From the NCBI GenBank assembly GCA_014905825.1, contig JACGCN010000013.1, forward strand, positions 372,001-436,000: 64,000 nt of DNA, in the 5' to 3' direction. Position 1 is the stretch's first letter, and every line of letters begins with the position of its first letter. The DNA is from Lyophyllum atratum (taxonomy: Eukaryota > Basidiomycota > Agaricomycetes > Agaricales > Lyophyllaceae). The notes under the pieces are model-generated. The model saw only the letters and a list, made by a program, of their open reading frames with translations. It was not told the DNA's origin and searched no databases. Positions 34,422 to 45,663 of the stretch are shown in pieces. Position numbers and translations under genes: made by a program.

Positions 34422-35710
34422 TAGTGATAGTGATAGTGATAGTGATATTACCCACGGGCGGTCCCGAGGTGGAACATGTGGGGGGTCCGTGCTACGTACG
34501 TGCATCAAGTGTACGCTACGGGCGTTAACCAATCATTGCCGCTATGATGTACGGGATCGCACGGGTTAATGTGGCTACGCGCAAGTGTAGGAAACGGATG
34601 CAGATGTGTCATGAACAAAAAAAAAGAGTCACGTAGGCACAGACGGTAGGAAAAGAGGAGCGCTATCGAAGAGTGTGAAGATGGCGTATATGTAGCCAGC
34701 GAAGAGAGGGCATAAAGTACGGTCACTGACGAGGTGAACAATGAACTGGGATGCAGGGGGAGACTGATATGATAGCAGGAGGTCAGGGCGTAACTGTAGG
34801 ACGGTGTGTATAAATTCTCGTCGCAGAGGCCTGAGGTCGGGGTGGCCTCTACAGGCAAAGAGAGCATGAACTTCGTCCTCCACGGAAGATCTACAGAAAC
34901 GGCACAGTCGACGATGTCGCTCAATATGGGGACGGCCTGAGACGTGGCGACGAAGCTGCTCAATTGCTAGGCAGTGGTCTGATAGCAGAAAACGGGTAAG
35001 GGCGACACGGTGTCGAGGGTTAGGAAGTCGCAGGTAGGGTTGCAGACGGTACGTGGTGACGTCGTGGTTCCCGACTTGGAACACCAACTTAGTGGAGGAG
35101 TTCCAGAGGTCAATGAGGTGTCGCTTTGCGACGAGAGAAACTTCGGAGGCAAGTTTGGGGGCGCGCGCGGCAAGGTTGCCAAGGGTGAGGTGGAGAGGGT
35201 AAGGCAAGGAATTGAGATTATGGAGTAAGCCGCTGATCCAGCAAGGCTCCCCATCATTCGCAAGCAGGAAAGAGTCACGCAGAGCGCAGGATGCAAGATG
35301 ATGTCGGGGTAGGTTCAGGGCATAGATAAGATATCCAACTGAGAGCATCAGTCGACGATACTTGATTGGTAGAATACCTGTCTCGGTAAATAGGGGGTGC
35401 AAGATAGAACGACCGGAGATGCGCAGCAGGCGACGCAAGAATGAGTGCTGAACGTTTTCGAGGTCCTTAAGGCCGACATTATCGACGTCGACGATAATTT
35501 CGCAGCCGGAGGTTAGGTGAGGGTCGACGCGTGCCATGTAGAGTATGCGGCCGTCTGCAGGTGGCAGGGCGCCCAAGAAAGAATCGATTGCAAATGTCGC
35601 ACCGGAGATGCTCCGAGCAGCAGACGCCTTTGAAGTCAAGTGGGCGCGGAACATGTGCTTATGGCGGAAGTCAAAGGTGATGCCAACATAGGTGTATGAC
35701 GTGACGTGCA
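34422..35710 (-). mobile_element. Non-LTR retrotransposon, 5'-truncated copy A
   Basis: The minus strand encodes only the C-terminal part of a reverse transcriptase polyprotein (34629 to about 35709): VTSYTYVGITFDF, ARSISGATFAID, ADGRILYMARVDPHLTSGCE and a Cys/His cluster (CRFCRSSVEDEVHALFACRGH). It lacks the catalytic RT core. Its 3' end carries a short repeat tail (ATCACT units, reading TAGTGA on the plus strand at 34422-34446) preceded by a conserved 3' UTR also present in copy B. Similarity to copy B stops at about 35710, 43 bp from the stop codon of DPH2. No target duplication was seen. Confidence 0.8.
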
Positions 35711-35752
35711 TGTCGTCACATCCTAGCGGCATTGATGCGAAGAAGATTTCAC

Positions 35753-37989
35753 CTACGAAGACTCAGACTCTAAAGGCTTATGATCGACATCACGATACCC
35801 CCTCGCAATCCCACTCCTCCCCTGCTCCAGTACACTCGGCGGGTCCTCCCCGACATGCGCCTCTAGCCCCTGGTAACTCCTCGCCTGCAAGAACATTCCT
35901 ACAGTGACAAATTCGATCAGCCTTCCACCAACTTTATCCTGTGGGGAAAGGGGATGCACGCACCAGCAGCACTGTCCGTCAGCGTCGCAACCGCGCTATC
36001 CTGGTTCCGCAGAACAACCTCAGAGCCAGAGGCGCTCTCTACAGGTTGCGAGTCTGCTAAAAGAAAACCGATGAATTATGATACCCAGATGGAATATACG
36101 GAGGAACTCACCTCCAGCGTCGTAGCGCTTCGCGTGCCGATATGTGCCCGTGATGAGCGAGAATACAGGGCGGTCCGGATCATCTCCATCTGTGTCCTCG
36201 TCCGCCCTATCCGCCTCCGCTGTCTGGTCTTCCGCGCTCTCTGAGTCCAGTCGAGGGGCCTCGGCCAGTAAGCGCTCGAAATCCAGAACGTACCGCCCGG
36301 TCCAGCTTTGTGAGGCCCTCAGCGCCACCTCGAGCTCGAAGGGTGTGACTATCGGGCGTAGGAACTCCTGCAAGTCACAGGGAAGCATTGTCAGCGCAGC
36401 CAAAAGAGGACGGGAGCAAACGAACCTTAGCCTCAATGATACTATTCTCCGGGCATGCTACCAGGACGAAGCACTCGATCTCGAGGAAGTTTGCCAGTTT
36501 TGCGGGGTTGAGCTTCCCCACGCTGATCGTGTAGCTCTTTTTCCTATTGCGCGAGAGGAGAGCTCGGAGATGCCGGATGAGGGGGAGGTAGGAAGCTGCG
36601 GAACAGATTTGTAGATTAGATCATGTCAGCAGGAGGGGGTTGATAGGGGAATCGGGTGCAGAGAGTGTACATACCGACGCCTAGCGTGCCCACCAGGATT
36701 CCGAACACATCGGCGTCGCGCGCTCGCTGCACAGCGGCATATCGCCGCATAAGCAATCTGTTCGTATGTCCGGACGCGAGACGTGTTGCGCCCGTCGTCG
36801 GGTCGTATGCGAATACCTGTTCAGGCCATTGAGCTTTAGTGAGGCGACGGGAGCCTAACAAAGGACGGACCTCGGAGAGCCCATGGGTCATGAGAAGATT
36901 GGTCAGTGTGAGGCTTTCACCCCCGATGTAGAGGAGGACGGTATTTGATGATGCAGATTCGACTGGGCTTCCTTCTTCGGAAGGTTCAGGGTGTGGCTTC
37001 GCGTGTGGTTCGGGTTGAGACTGTGGCGGTTGATTGACAGCTGGGGTTTCCGCAGGGGTTGGACGTGGATGTGAGGATGAAGCGGGAAGGGAGCTAGTCG
37101 CGATGCGTTCGTAGAGGATCTTAATTCCAAGGGGTTTAAACGCGTCTTGCAAAATATGATGCAGATTGTCTGGGAAATGGGGTTCGCATTAGCGATAACA
37201 TCCCAGGCTGGAAAGTAGATAGCGCACCAGCAGCATGAGTATAACCCACTTCGTGCTTTAACAGAATTGCATTCACGCCCCTTGCTCCCTCCTCCCGCCC
37301 AAGGTTTTCTACATGCTGCGTGAGAAAAATCAACACGCTTGTGACGCATGCCGAGACGTCGAAAGGCTTGTGTCCGAAGACGTAAATGACGGGCAGGCGA
37401 GATGTTCTGTGCATCGATGAATCAGGGTAGCTTTTCATATGCTGAAAAGGGACGAACTGCGTTAGACAAGCATGCCCATAGTGTACAACCGCGTGGGCAT
37501 CGACGTGCTGAGCAGCCACCTCATCAACGCAGCAGCTTCATACGTCGAGCAAGTTGAAGATCGCGTCCGAGGGGGAAAAGCGGGGGAGTTTAGGATAGTG
37601 AGAGAGAGCTAAGTCAACGGCATGTCATGTACGGGGATCACAGGAGCCTGCCTGCCGTAGGACGTGTCTGCAAGGACATAAAGCTCTCGCCCCTCTCCGA
37701 TTTTGGCTTTGAGGCGTCGATAAATCGGAACAGAGTCGTGTAGAAGTTCATCAGGGAATTGTAGGGCTATCTATGTAGTGGTATGAGAGCTAAACAAGTC
37801 GAGAGAGACAGGAAAACGCACTCGCTTGTAGTCTCCATGGATAATTTCCTCCGCTGTCCGAGTGATCTCGTAGAAATCATCGAAGTCCGATTGTGGGAGC
37901 GCGTCCGCAGTCGTGTCTGGTTGAATATCGATAGCACGCGTGATAGCGTCCTCACCTGAGGCAGTAAATGCGGTGTTTTCAGCGGCCAT
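35753..37989 (-). CDS. DPH2: Diphthamide biosynthesis protein 2 (DPH2)
   Basis: With Dph1 this subunit forms the iron-sulfur enzyme that transfers a 3-amino-3-carboxypropyl group from S-adenosylmethionine to a histidine of elongation factor 2, the first step of diphthamide synthesis; cytoplasmic. Seen across spliced exons: ALQFPDELLHDSVPIYRRL, LADTSYGSCCVDEVAAQHVD, VHYGHACLT, SRLPVIYVFGHKPFD, a variable Pro/Glu-rich insert, LVGTLGV, ECFVLVACPENSIIEAKEFL and a C-terminal ARSYQGLE plus GRSGIARGYR. The Cys pairs in SYGSCC, GHAC and VACPEN match conserved DPH2 cysteines. The intron after SYG appears to use a GC donor. The last intron (about 35909-35972) rejoins DSAAG to MFLQARSYQG. The start at 37989 gives the usual N-terminus. 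Confidence 0.9.
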
Positions 37990-38618
37990 GCGAGCAGGTT
38001 GTAGGTGGTTCTAAGTAAGGTTGGTGAAGGTTAGAGATTAGATTAAACCAAATGATCTGGCTGATATGAAAAAAATACGTAATCACCATCGCAGACCACT
38101 GGCAGCACTCCTAGTCCGCACGTCGTCCGATATCATCCAGGTGGTCGTAACATGTAGTGTATGTACCACATGTCGGCGAACAATGCACCACTTCCTTGCA
38201 GGTGGAGTAGGACTCCGCTGCGCAGCTCCCTCATAGCATGAGCCACACACCCCCAGTCAACCAGACTCATCCAACCATCCCACTATCTTCCACCCTATTA
38301 CCTTCCACCATCATGGCTCAAGCTCCGGGCACGAGCGACGTCGGAGCTTGATACCCGCTATTTATCATACCCTAACAAAAGCCTGGCCAGTTTTAGATGA
38401 GCGGCTCCCCCTTGTTGTACAGGGTGGTCGACCCTCGAGTTTGCTGTAACTTATCCATAATTTCAGGCATTGTAAACGTATGATTTCTTGCTATATCGGA
38501 CGATGATATGTACCTCCGCCATTACATATACCCGTATAACAATTTTTATCGATTCCCAAGACCTGTTCATCATCCCCCATACGAGTAATCCTAAGAGAAA
38601 TAGGACCTAAGAATCGCC
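37990..38618. other. Intergenic, no gene recognised
   Basis: Lies between the DPH2 start and the end of the dioxygenase gene. No supported gene or RNA. Confidence 0.4.
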
Positions 38619-39520
38619 TCACGAGTCGCCCTGAAGTCCAAAACAGTCCCCATAATTCCTATCCCAATCAAACCCATGCCTCAGATTCTCCACTCCAAAT
38701 ACGCGAATCAACTCCTCGCTCTCCTCCCCACCCGATACTCCGTTTTCCCTTCGCGCCCTGCCTAAAATCTTCCCCGGCCCATCCCCCCGTCAAGAACCCT
38801 GAAACAGCTCCGCCCCGGACTTGGAGGTTGTCGTGGTGGGATCCCGTGCAGTGCAGCCACTGCGTGTTGGTCGCAGGGCCGTCACGGGCATCGAGTGGTG
38901 GCGGAGGGGGGTGCGCTGGGTTTTTCATGGGTCCCATGTCTGATGGGGCTGCCGGCGCCTCTTTTGTGTGTGTCCTCTTGAGACGGGGGGTCATGAGGCC
39001 CTGGGCACCGAGGTCGATGTTCACAATGTCGGACATGGGGACGACGTCGATGGTTTTGTCGGAGTGTTCAGAGATGCAGTCTTTCCCCGAACGGTAGTGC
39101 CTGATGAGGATGTGGTTTACGGGATGCTCGAGGCCCTAAGATGTGCTAAGCCATGCACATCGTAGAGAGCGGGTAGAACATACCTCCTGGATATGATCGT
39201 GGATTTGGGCAACAGTGGCGGCGATTCGTCTGCAGGATGTTGGTACAGAGGAAAGCTACACCACGATCAAAATCCACGTCTCATGCACGAGATCCCAACT
39301 AACCTGCCATCCTCAGCCAGGTCTCCCTCTATCGCACGATCTTGAAATCCGCAAGCGGGAGCGTAATTCTACGTACCAAGCTGGTCAGTTTGAAGTGAGG
39401 TGAGAGAAAGGAAGAAGACTTACGCTGTCGTCAGGAACGTCATTCACCCCATCCGCACCACCAGTAAAGCATGTTTCCTCTCTTTATTACGAGCTGTACC
39501 TCATTCCTTCCTACTAGTGC
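38619..39520 (-). CDS. 2OG-Fe(II) dioxygenase (AlkB-like fold), probably disrupted
   Basis: Iron- and 2-oxoglutarate-dependent oxygenase of a fungal family related to AlkB. Pieces seen on the minus strand are AIEGDLAEDG, then after an intron SFPLYQHPADESPPLLP, then TVAQIHDHIQE, then after another intron GLEHPVNHILIRHYRSGKD, ISEHSDKTIDVVP (H-x-D iron ligands), DIVNIDLGAQ, TNTQWLHC (distal His) and, in a third frame, ELIRVFGVENLRHGFDWD to a stop at 38619. Two points suggest damage. PPLLP and TVAQIHDHIQE are read from the same bases in different frames, and the C-terminal segment is out of frame with the distal-His exon without an obvious intron. The 5' end is not resolved. Substrate unknown. 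Confidence 0.6.
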
Positions 39521-41445
39521 AGGTACCGGTATTGATATCGATCCTCCTTCTACGGCTTGGTGCATGATCGGCGGAACCAGATGTCACGATCATCGCCGTG
39601 GGGCATACGGACCGGATGGCGGGTTAACCAACGTGCGGGTGCGGTGTTTGTGTTTGAACGTCGCGGGCGGTGGGGGACCTGGGTAGTGGGAGCAGGAGGA
39701 ACGAAGTCGCAGGCGGGCAGTCGGGAGTAGGTTCACGGTCGTGCACAGGCGTAATATTTCTACTAGGATGTGTTTGGAAGTGTAGGCCAAGTTTACAAGG
39801 CCCACTGCCTTGTACAGGGCTGGGGTTTCGCGAAAGACGTGATGAATGATGAATCCAGTCGCAACGACGTGTCGGATGGTGACGGTGAAGGCGAGTTGAC
39901 AGATGACCGGGGGTAGCGTGTCGCTAAGCGGAAGAGATGGTTGTGGATGACACTCATCGTCCAGTGCATTGATGGTAGGCTGCATTCTTAGATGTCATTC
40001 TTGTCGGTGCCGCACCTGAGTGTTCTTGTCTGAAATTCGAATCGTCCGGATCGAGGTACAATCCTTAGAGATGACGGTGGAAGCTAGACACCTGTAGAGC
40101 CAAGGTCAAAAAAACGGAGAGCAAGACCAAAGCAGGACCTACTAGAACCACTGGATACGTCGCAAACCAGTATCCCACTAACGTCGGGCCACGTAAAGAG
40201 ACAACTCGCCAGGGCCAACGAGAGACGATGTGCATTCTATTGAGTAATCTGACCTCGACCGTGATGAACGCGGCGCATGGCATACGAAGATGGGAGGATG
40301 GCATACAGTCAAACCGGCGTAAATCGTTGTGACCAAAGGGGCATTGAGGAAGTCGGCGGGAGGAAAGAGTGAGCGTGCAGATGGGCGCATAGCCCATTCA
40401 CCATTCGCCTCGTCATTCTATTCTTCGTTCGTCTCTAGGAATTCGAAGGTGACGAAGGCCATGGTGCGGTGTACAGAGAGGGTGGGCTCCTTTCCATCAT
40501 CTGCTCTGACCACCCCTACTGTCCGTTAGCGCTAGCTCCACCATCTGTATCCTTCATGCAGAGTACAAATGCGGATTCACAAGAATGCACTTCGGTCTCG
40601 AGACCCTGGACTGGTCGGGACGATTCATTACAACGCGACTGGTCAACTTATGGTAAGGTAAGATATTGTAATGAGGGTACTGGGTCGCTTACTTGCCAGC
40701 ATCCAAATAATTCCTCGCTCTCACTGACAGCGGCGGGCGTGACTGTCCATTTCCCTTGTGTAGAGGCTGGAATAATGTAGTCGCCTTGGTGGAGGGAGCG
40801 AGGCTGTACTGTGATCGATCACATCACCGCGGTGACCAATCAGGGAAGTCGCCTCGATAGCAGCCTCGTGCATCGCCCCCGTTGTCTCTTGTTGAAGTTC
40901 TTGACCGTACACCAAGATCGCTCAATACCAGCTACTCTCGAGTCTGCCCTACACAGAATCCTCGCGGCGCAAGCGCCAATCCCCGACTCTCAGACTGCTA
41001 CCAATAAGTGTTTAATGTGTATCTATGTGCTGAGCATATTTTATCTATTACGCGCGCATAAGTACGATTGGTAAATAATTTAAAACAGGACAACGGACGG
41101 TTCCTGTTCATATTCTTCTTTCATATGGAGAGCTTGGGAGAATTGTCCGAGATACATCCTCATGTCGTCGGCATCACACAGAGGGACAACATCTTGGATA
41201 TTAAAAAACAATCCTGTTTCTTCCTTCGACTTCATCTATGAGCTAGGTCGCACAGAGTATATTCGTCAAATTCTCCATCAAAACACTAGCTAGGAGGGGA
41301 AGACTTTGGAGAACATCCTTAGCCTTCCTAAACATTCCTATGTAACACGTGACGTGCATGTGGAGTTGGCAGGACAATTCACGTTTGAGTCCGACAAAAC
41401 CCTCCCTCTTACTTACGTAAGAGAGTCGGGGAACAGATCGTCAAT
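39521..41445. other. No convincing gene
   Basis: Minus frames at 39590-39985 and 40065-40397 have hydrophobic stretches (for example PVVLVGPALVLLSVFLTLAL) that could be membrane segments or unresolved 5' exons of the dioxygenase locus. No consistent splice chain was found. Other frames are short and opposed. Confidence 0.3.
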
Positions 41446-41784
41446 ATGCAACAGCCTTCTTTCTTTCAAGGTTCCAGAAACACTACTATGGATGGCCACA
41501 ACAACTTCACAAATGTCGGAGGAGATGGAAACATTGTGAACCTTCACTCAGGTCCGTCCCTCATTTTACTGACCTACCTCGTAACAAGACTTTAACTGAT
41601 GATTCTTTTAGTCCACATGGCGCAAGACAACGAAGGCAAAGATCAGAAAATCCTTACTTGGCTCGGTGCACCTGATCCCTCCCACAACTACCATGATGCT
41701 CGTGAGAAGCACTGCGACGACACAGGTACTTGGTTCTTGAATGGCGAGGAAGACTGGCACCCTGCGGATATTAAGCCTGGCTGA
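41446..41784 (+). CDS. Stand-alone NLR-type N-terminal segment
   Basis: Two exons (41446-41551 and 41612-41784) give 92 residues. The first part (GHNNFTNVGGDGNIVN) and the second (LTWLGAPDPSHNYHDARE, then DDTGTWFLNGEEDW) match the conserved stretch that directly precedes the NACHT domain in many basidiomycete NLR-like proteins, where it reads roughly W-L-x-P-D-P-x-x-N-Y then G-T-G-x-W-F-L. Here a stop follows at once and no NACHT, ankyrin or WD repeats are found downstream. It may be a truncated NLR relic or a short decoy-like protein. Splice phases agree, which favours a once-functional gene. Confidence 0.55.
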
Positions 41785-42094
41785 GCTGACCATGCCTGGA
41801 TTGATAATGTGTCGATAAGACGGCTAGATAGGATTTTCTAAATTGCCTTGGGCATGCTATGTGATGCGATCTAAACAGTTCCGAACATAACCGATGGCAG
41901 ATATCACTGATAGCCCATACCATTACAACTTCGGGATTTAGCAACAATCCATATCTATATCCTCTACTGGATATCTTCGGGAAAACGCAGTGTAATGGCC
42001 GATACCCGCACGTTATATTGATGTCAAGCTCGATGGGGTCTGTAAAATGACAGTAATGAGTCCCGGACGAGGTAGTAAATCGGATACAGGACGG

Positions 42095-44045
42095 TAGTGA
42101 TAGTGATAGTGATATTACCCACGGGCGGTCCCGACGAGGAACAAGTGGGGTTTCCGTGCTACGTACATGCATCAAATGTACGCTACGGGCGTAAGCTCAC
42201 CATTGCCGCTATGATATACGGAATCGCACGGGTTAGAGTAGCTACGCGGAATTCAAGGAGACCGATGCGAATTTTGATAACCCAAAGTACCGAATAATTA
42301 AGGGGGTAGAAGATCTTGGGAGCTGCAAATACTAAGTCCATTATGGCACAGTAGCAAAAGGCACGAAAAGAGGTACGCTCTCGAAAATTCCAAAAATGTC
42401 GTATATATACCCGGCAAAGAGAGGGCACAAGTCACGATCATTAAGAAGTAGCAGGATGAAATTGGATACGGGAGAAGATTGGTATGGAATGAGTAGATCG
42501 GGACGGTTGTTGAGCATATTGGCAATAAATTGCCGTCGTAAAGGTGGGATGTCGGGGTGAGCTCTGCAGGTGAAAAGTGCGTGGATCTCATCCTCGATGG
42601 AGACTCGGCAAAAGCGGCACAAGCGGTGGCATCGCTCGATATGCGGGCGACCAGAAACATCACGATGAAGTTGTTCGATTGCGAGGCAGTGGTCAGACAG
42701 GAGAAAGCGCGTGATGGCCACACGGTGGCGAGGATTAGTGATTTTGAGGTATGGCTGCAGACAGCGCTTGGTGACATCGTGGTTACCAACTCTGAACACC
42801 AATTTGGTCGATGAGCTCCATAGATCGTTAAGATGATGCTTTGCAACAAGGGCAACCTCAGATGTGCAAGAGTGGATACGCGGACGGTGAGGTTGTCAAG
42901 GGTGATATGGAGACTATGGGGCAAAGAGTTGCAAACTTGGACCAAGTCATTGACCCAGGAGGATTTCCCTGTCAATGCCAGTTCGAAGGAGTCATGAAGA
43001 GCGCAGGAAGCGAGATGGTTGGGAGGGAGGGTCAGGGCATATATGAGGTAACCAATGGCCAGCATGAGTCTTCGGTACTTGATGGGCAAAATTCCAGTCT
43101 CAGTGAACAGGGGATGCAGCATGGAACGACCGGAGACGCGCAGCATACGACGTAAGAATGAATGCTGAACATTCTGAAGGTCCTTGAGCCCAACGTTGTC
43201 GACATCGACGATAATCTCACAACCTGAGGTAAGGTGAGGGTCGACTCGTGCCATATAAAGTATTCTTCCATCTGTAGGGGGCAAGGCCCCTAAGAAAGAG
43301 TCAATGGCAAACGTGGCTCCAGATATACTCCGTGCAGCAGATGCTTTTGAAGTGGAATGGGTGCGGAAGAGGTGTCTTTGGTGGAAGTTGAAAGTGATGC
43401 CGACATAGGTATATGACGTGACATGTTTGATCGGCTTGGAGTTCATGTACAGAGTAGGAATTGGTCCTCCGTACGAACCTGCTATAGCCCATTCGGACTT
43501 GACGATGCTGACAATCATACGATTGATAGAGCACCAGCGGCAGAGGGCGTTGAGTTTAGTCTGCAGACCAGTATATGAGGTGGAGAAAAGGACAATATCG
43601 TCAGCCTGTTCCACATGCGAAATGGGGCGTCCATTAAGGTGAATGTCATGAGGATGAGGAGGGAGACTGAAGTCTGAGAAGAACATATTCCAAAGACCAG
43701 GAGAAGCAGTGTCACCAGTCAACAAGCCAATCAAAGATGAGAAAGATTGGGAGATTTCCCCCCCAGCACGAACAACATACCGCATCTCTGCATATAAGTT
43801 GCGCAGCCAATCGAAAATAGGACCGGACACGCCTTTTCCGTACAGTTTTGACCAGAGAGTGGGCAAGTCAGTGGATGGAAAAGCATTCTTAAGGTCAACA
43901 AATGCAATGAATAGTGGCGTTCCACCCGCACGAGCCCGTTCGATGGCGCAGCGCAGGATGAAGGAGTTGTTGTTGGTTCGGTACTTATATCCCGCGACTT
44001 GCAAGGCAAAGTCCAGGGAGAGTGAAGGCAGGAGAGCCGGCTGGG
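42095..44045 (-). mobile_element. Non-LTR retrotransposon, longer copy B
   Basis: The minus strand encodes reverse transcriptase from the fingers to the C-terminus: AFVDLKNAFPSTDLPTLW, GLLTGDTASPGLWNMFF, VEQADDIVLFS (catalytic ADD), VTSYTYVGITFNF and a Cys/His cluster (CRFCRVSIEDEIHALFTC). The frame 42298-44004 is continuous up to about 42850, where one indel moves the remainder to another frame (42341-42802). The 5' part, including any endonuclease, is missing. The 3' UTR and ATCACT-unit tail (plus strand 42095-42115) match copy A. The copy is dead, but its sequence is close to copy A, so the family was active not long ago. Confidence 0.85.
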
Positions 44046-44257
44046 AACATGTCGAATCTATGGTGTTTGAAATTGAATCTTTATCATATTATGACATATC
44101 ACTATCACTATCACTATACACCATCTACAATTGTAGCAGAGGTAAATATCATCTTAGTAAACATAGTAAACATGCAGATCCGGATATCTTTACTTTGTTT
44201 CTCAACTCACAACAAGCTGCATCATTGAACCTTGAGCTTGATCGATAATCAGCGCCC
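44046..44257. repeat. Second ATCACT-unit repeat in opposite orientation
   Basis: ATCACTATCACTATCACT at about 44097-44115 reads on the plus strand like the 3' tail of the non-LTR family, but facing away from copy B. No coding part of a plus-strand element was found before it. It may be a tail left by another insertion or by a rearranged 5' end of copy B. Confidence 0.45.
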
Positions 44258-44861
44258 TCATCTATACCAGTTTGCCAGAACCTGCGCATTCCCCGAATTC
44301 CTCGTCCCTCGTGGCAATCGACCTCCTGGCAAGGCGAATACAGGCTGGGGCAACGGGTTCAACTGGGCGCCCCGCTGCTGTGCTGTATTGACCAGCCCAG
44401 CTGGCGTAATACCGCGAAGGGCACGCGCACCCAAGCCGCCCAACTGGATGTGGCGAGTTATGTCGTACAGGTCAAGACGACGGTAGTACTGCATTTTACA
44501 TCCCTTGACAGTGCTTTCAAACTTCATGGGTGGCTCGATATTCCTCAAGTCCCACATGTCGAGCCAAGTGCGAACCGCTGATTTCCGGGACGAGGACCGG
44601 TAGTCGGAGTATTGGTGGCGTTGATAGCCCGCATTGTTCAGAAGCGCGATCAGCTGGCGGTAGGTACCACCTATCCGCATCACATTAGACAATGGTGCGT
44701 TGAGTCGCGTCAGACAGAATAGGCCACGTACCTCGACGAGAGTTCCAGCCATTCGGAAGATCGTGCTCTGTAGCATTTGTTCCAATGTCGTAGGAGATCC
44801 CATAGTAGCCCCACGGATGGTTGTATAGTTCTAGAGGAGGAGGTACGAATGCTGCAGCCAT
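44258..44861 (-). CDS. Small protein resembling the VapD/Cas2 ferredoxin-like fold
   Basis: Two exons (44732-44861 and 44258-44670; intron 44671-44731, 61 bp) give 180 residues. After an N-terminal PPPLELYNHPW the sequence reads YYGISYDIG (strand with Asp), GGTYRQLIALLNNAGYQRHQ and YSDYRSSSR (helix and second strand), TWLDMWDLRNIEPPMKF, STVKGCKMQYYRRLDLYDIT and IQLGGLGARALRGITP, then a Pro/Arg-rich tail. The order, an Asp after strand one, a helix ending in AGYQR-Q-S, then a helix and a KxxKM strand, follows VapD and Cas2, which are small nucleases. This is a pattern judgement, not a database match. The intron was used because the longer uninterrupted frame from 44803 lacks the Asp strand. 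Function in fungi is unknown. Confidence 0.5.
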
Positions 44862-45300
44862 GGAGGGTAGTGGTGTGTCAGATTACTTAACTTGAACAAC
44901 CATTCACCTTTCATCTTTTAAAGAACGCCATTCTACGTTCAGGCTGCGCAACACACAACGAGAAGGTATTGGTCGTACAATAAGGGCATGCAACACAAGT
45001 GATAAGCAAGAATCAATGGTGGGCCCATCATGGTGATTGATGCGGCAAAAGTAGTGTTTTTATTGTACTACTCTTGTGGCATGTCGTTGGCACATATGTT
45101 GCCATACTCAGAAACGGGTTGGCGTAATTGTTTTCATTATTCGAGACCCCTTCTTTTCGGCCGAGTGATGGCTCTACATTGAGCCTTATCCAGCTTTCCC
45201 TCTTGTTCTCTTCTTCCTCCAGAGCCGCTCGTGGATGTATGAGACGACCGACTTATTGTCGTCCCATTATTATCAGTGCACAACAGTTTGGAACCATAAC
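44862..45300. other. Spacer ending at the Ty3/gypsy insertion
   Basis: Probably the promoter of the VapD-like gene, interrupted at its far end by the retrotransposon. The last five bases (45296-45300, ATAAC) are the target duplication. Confidence 0.5.
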
Positions 45301-45527
45301 TGTAGCGCGACGTGACAACCTGTGACGCTGGGCGGCACGTCTTACTATTCTACCTTACCATACGGTTACAATCTTTATCCTAACAGATTAGACACCGGAC
45401 TCGTATATAAAGGACAAGTCTCCGTTACTGTAGCCAGTTTTGCAATACAGAGAACTTACACCTGTTCCCTCTGCGAGACTACCTCTTGTGCCGTGACGGT
45501 TCCCTATCCGGTTACCCTCCCGTCACA
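45301..45527 (+). repeat. 5' LTR of the Ty3/gypsy element
   Basis: Starts TGTAGCGCGACG and ends CCGTCACA. It contains a TATATAA box at 45404-45410 expected to drive element transcription. The bases after it (from 45528, TATTTTGAACAGAACAAG) should contain the primer-binding site, but I cannot assign the tRNA. Confidence 0.93.
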
Positions 45528-45663
45528 TATTTTGAACAGAACAAGTTCTATCGACTTTTACTCTCTATAACACTCTTCGACTCTCGTCTTTGGGCACCCC
45601 TTGGTCTGATCAACCAAGCCTTCCATTCTCGTGAGTCAATCAATCTTTCGTTGTCACTAAAAA

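Noticed and set aside
34422..34446. TAGTGA hexamer array considered as a CRISPR-like or plain microsatellite locus
   Set aside because: It sits exactly at the 3' end of a non-LTR element, and the same array ends the second copy, so it is the element's tail.
44258..44803. Uninterrupted 181-codon minus frame starting MGSPTTLEQ
   Set aside because: Its first 40 residues lie in what is better read as exon 1 (other frame) plus a GT-AG intron. The spliced version adds a conserved-looking strand and keeps phase.
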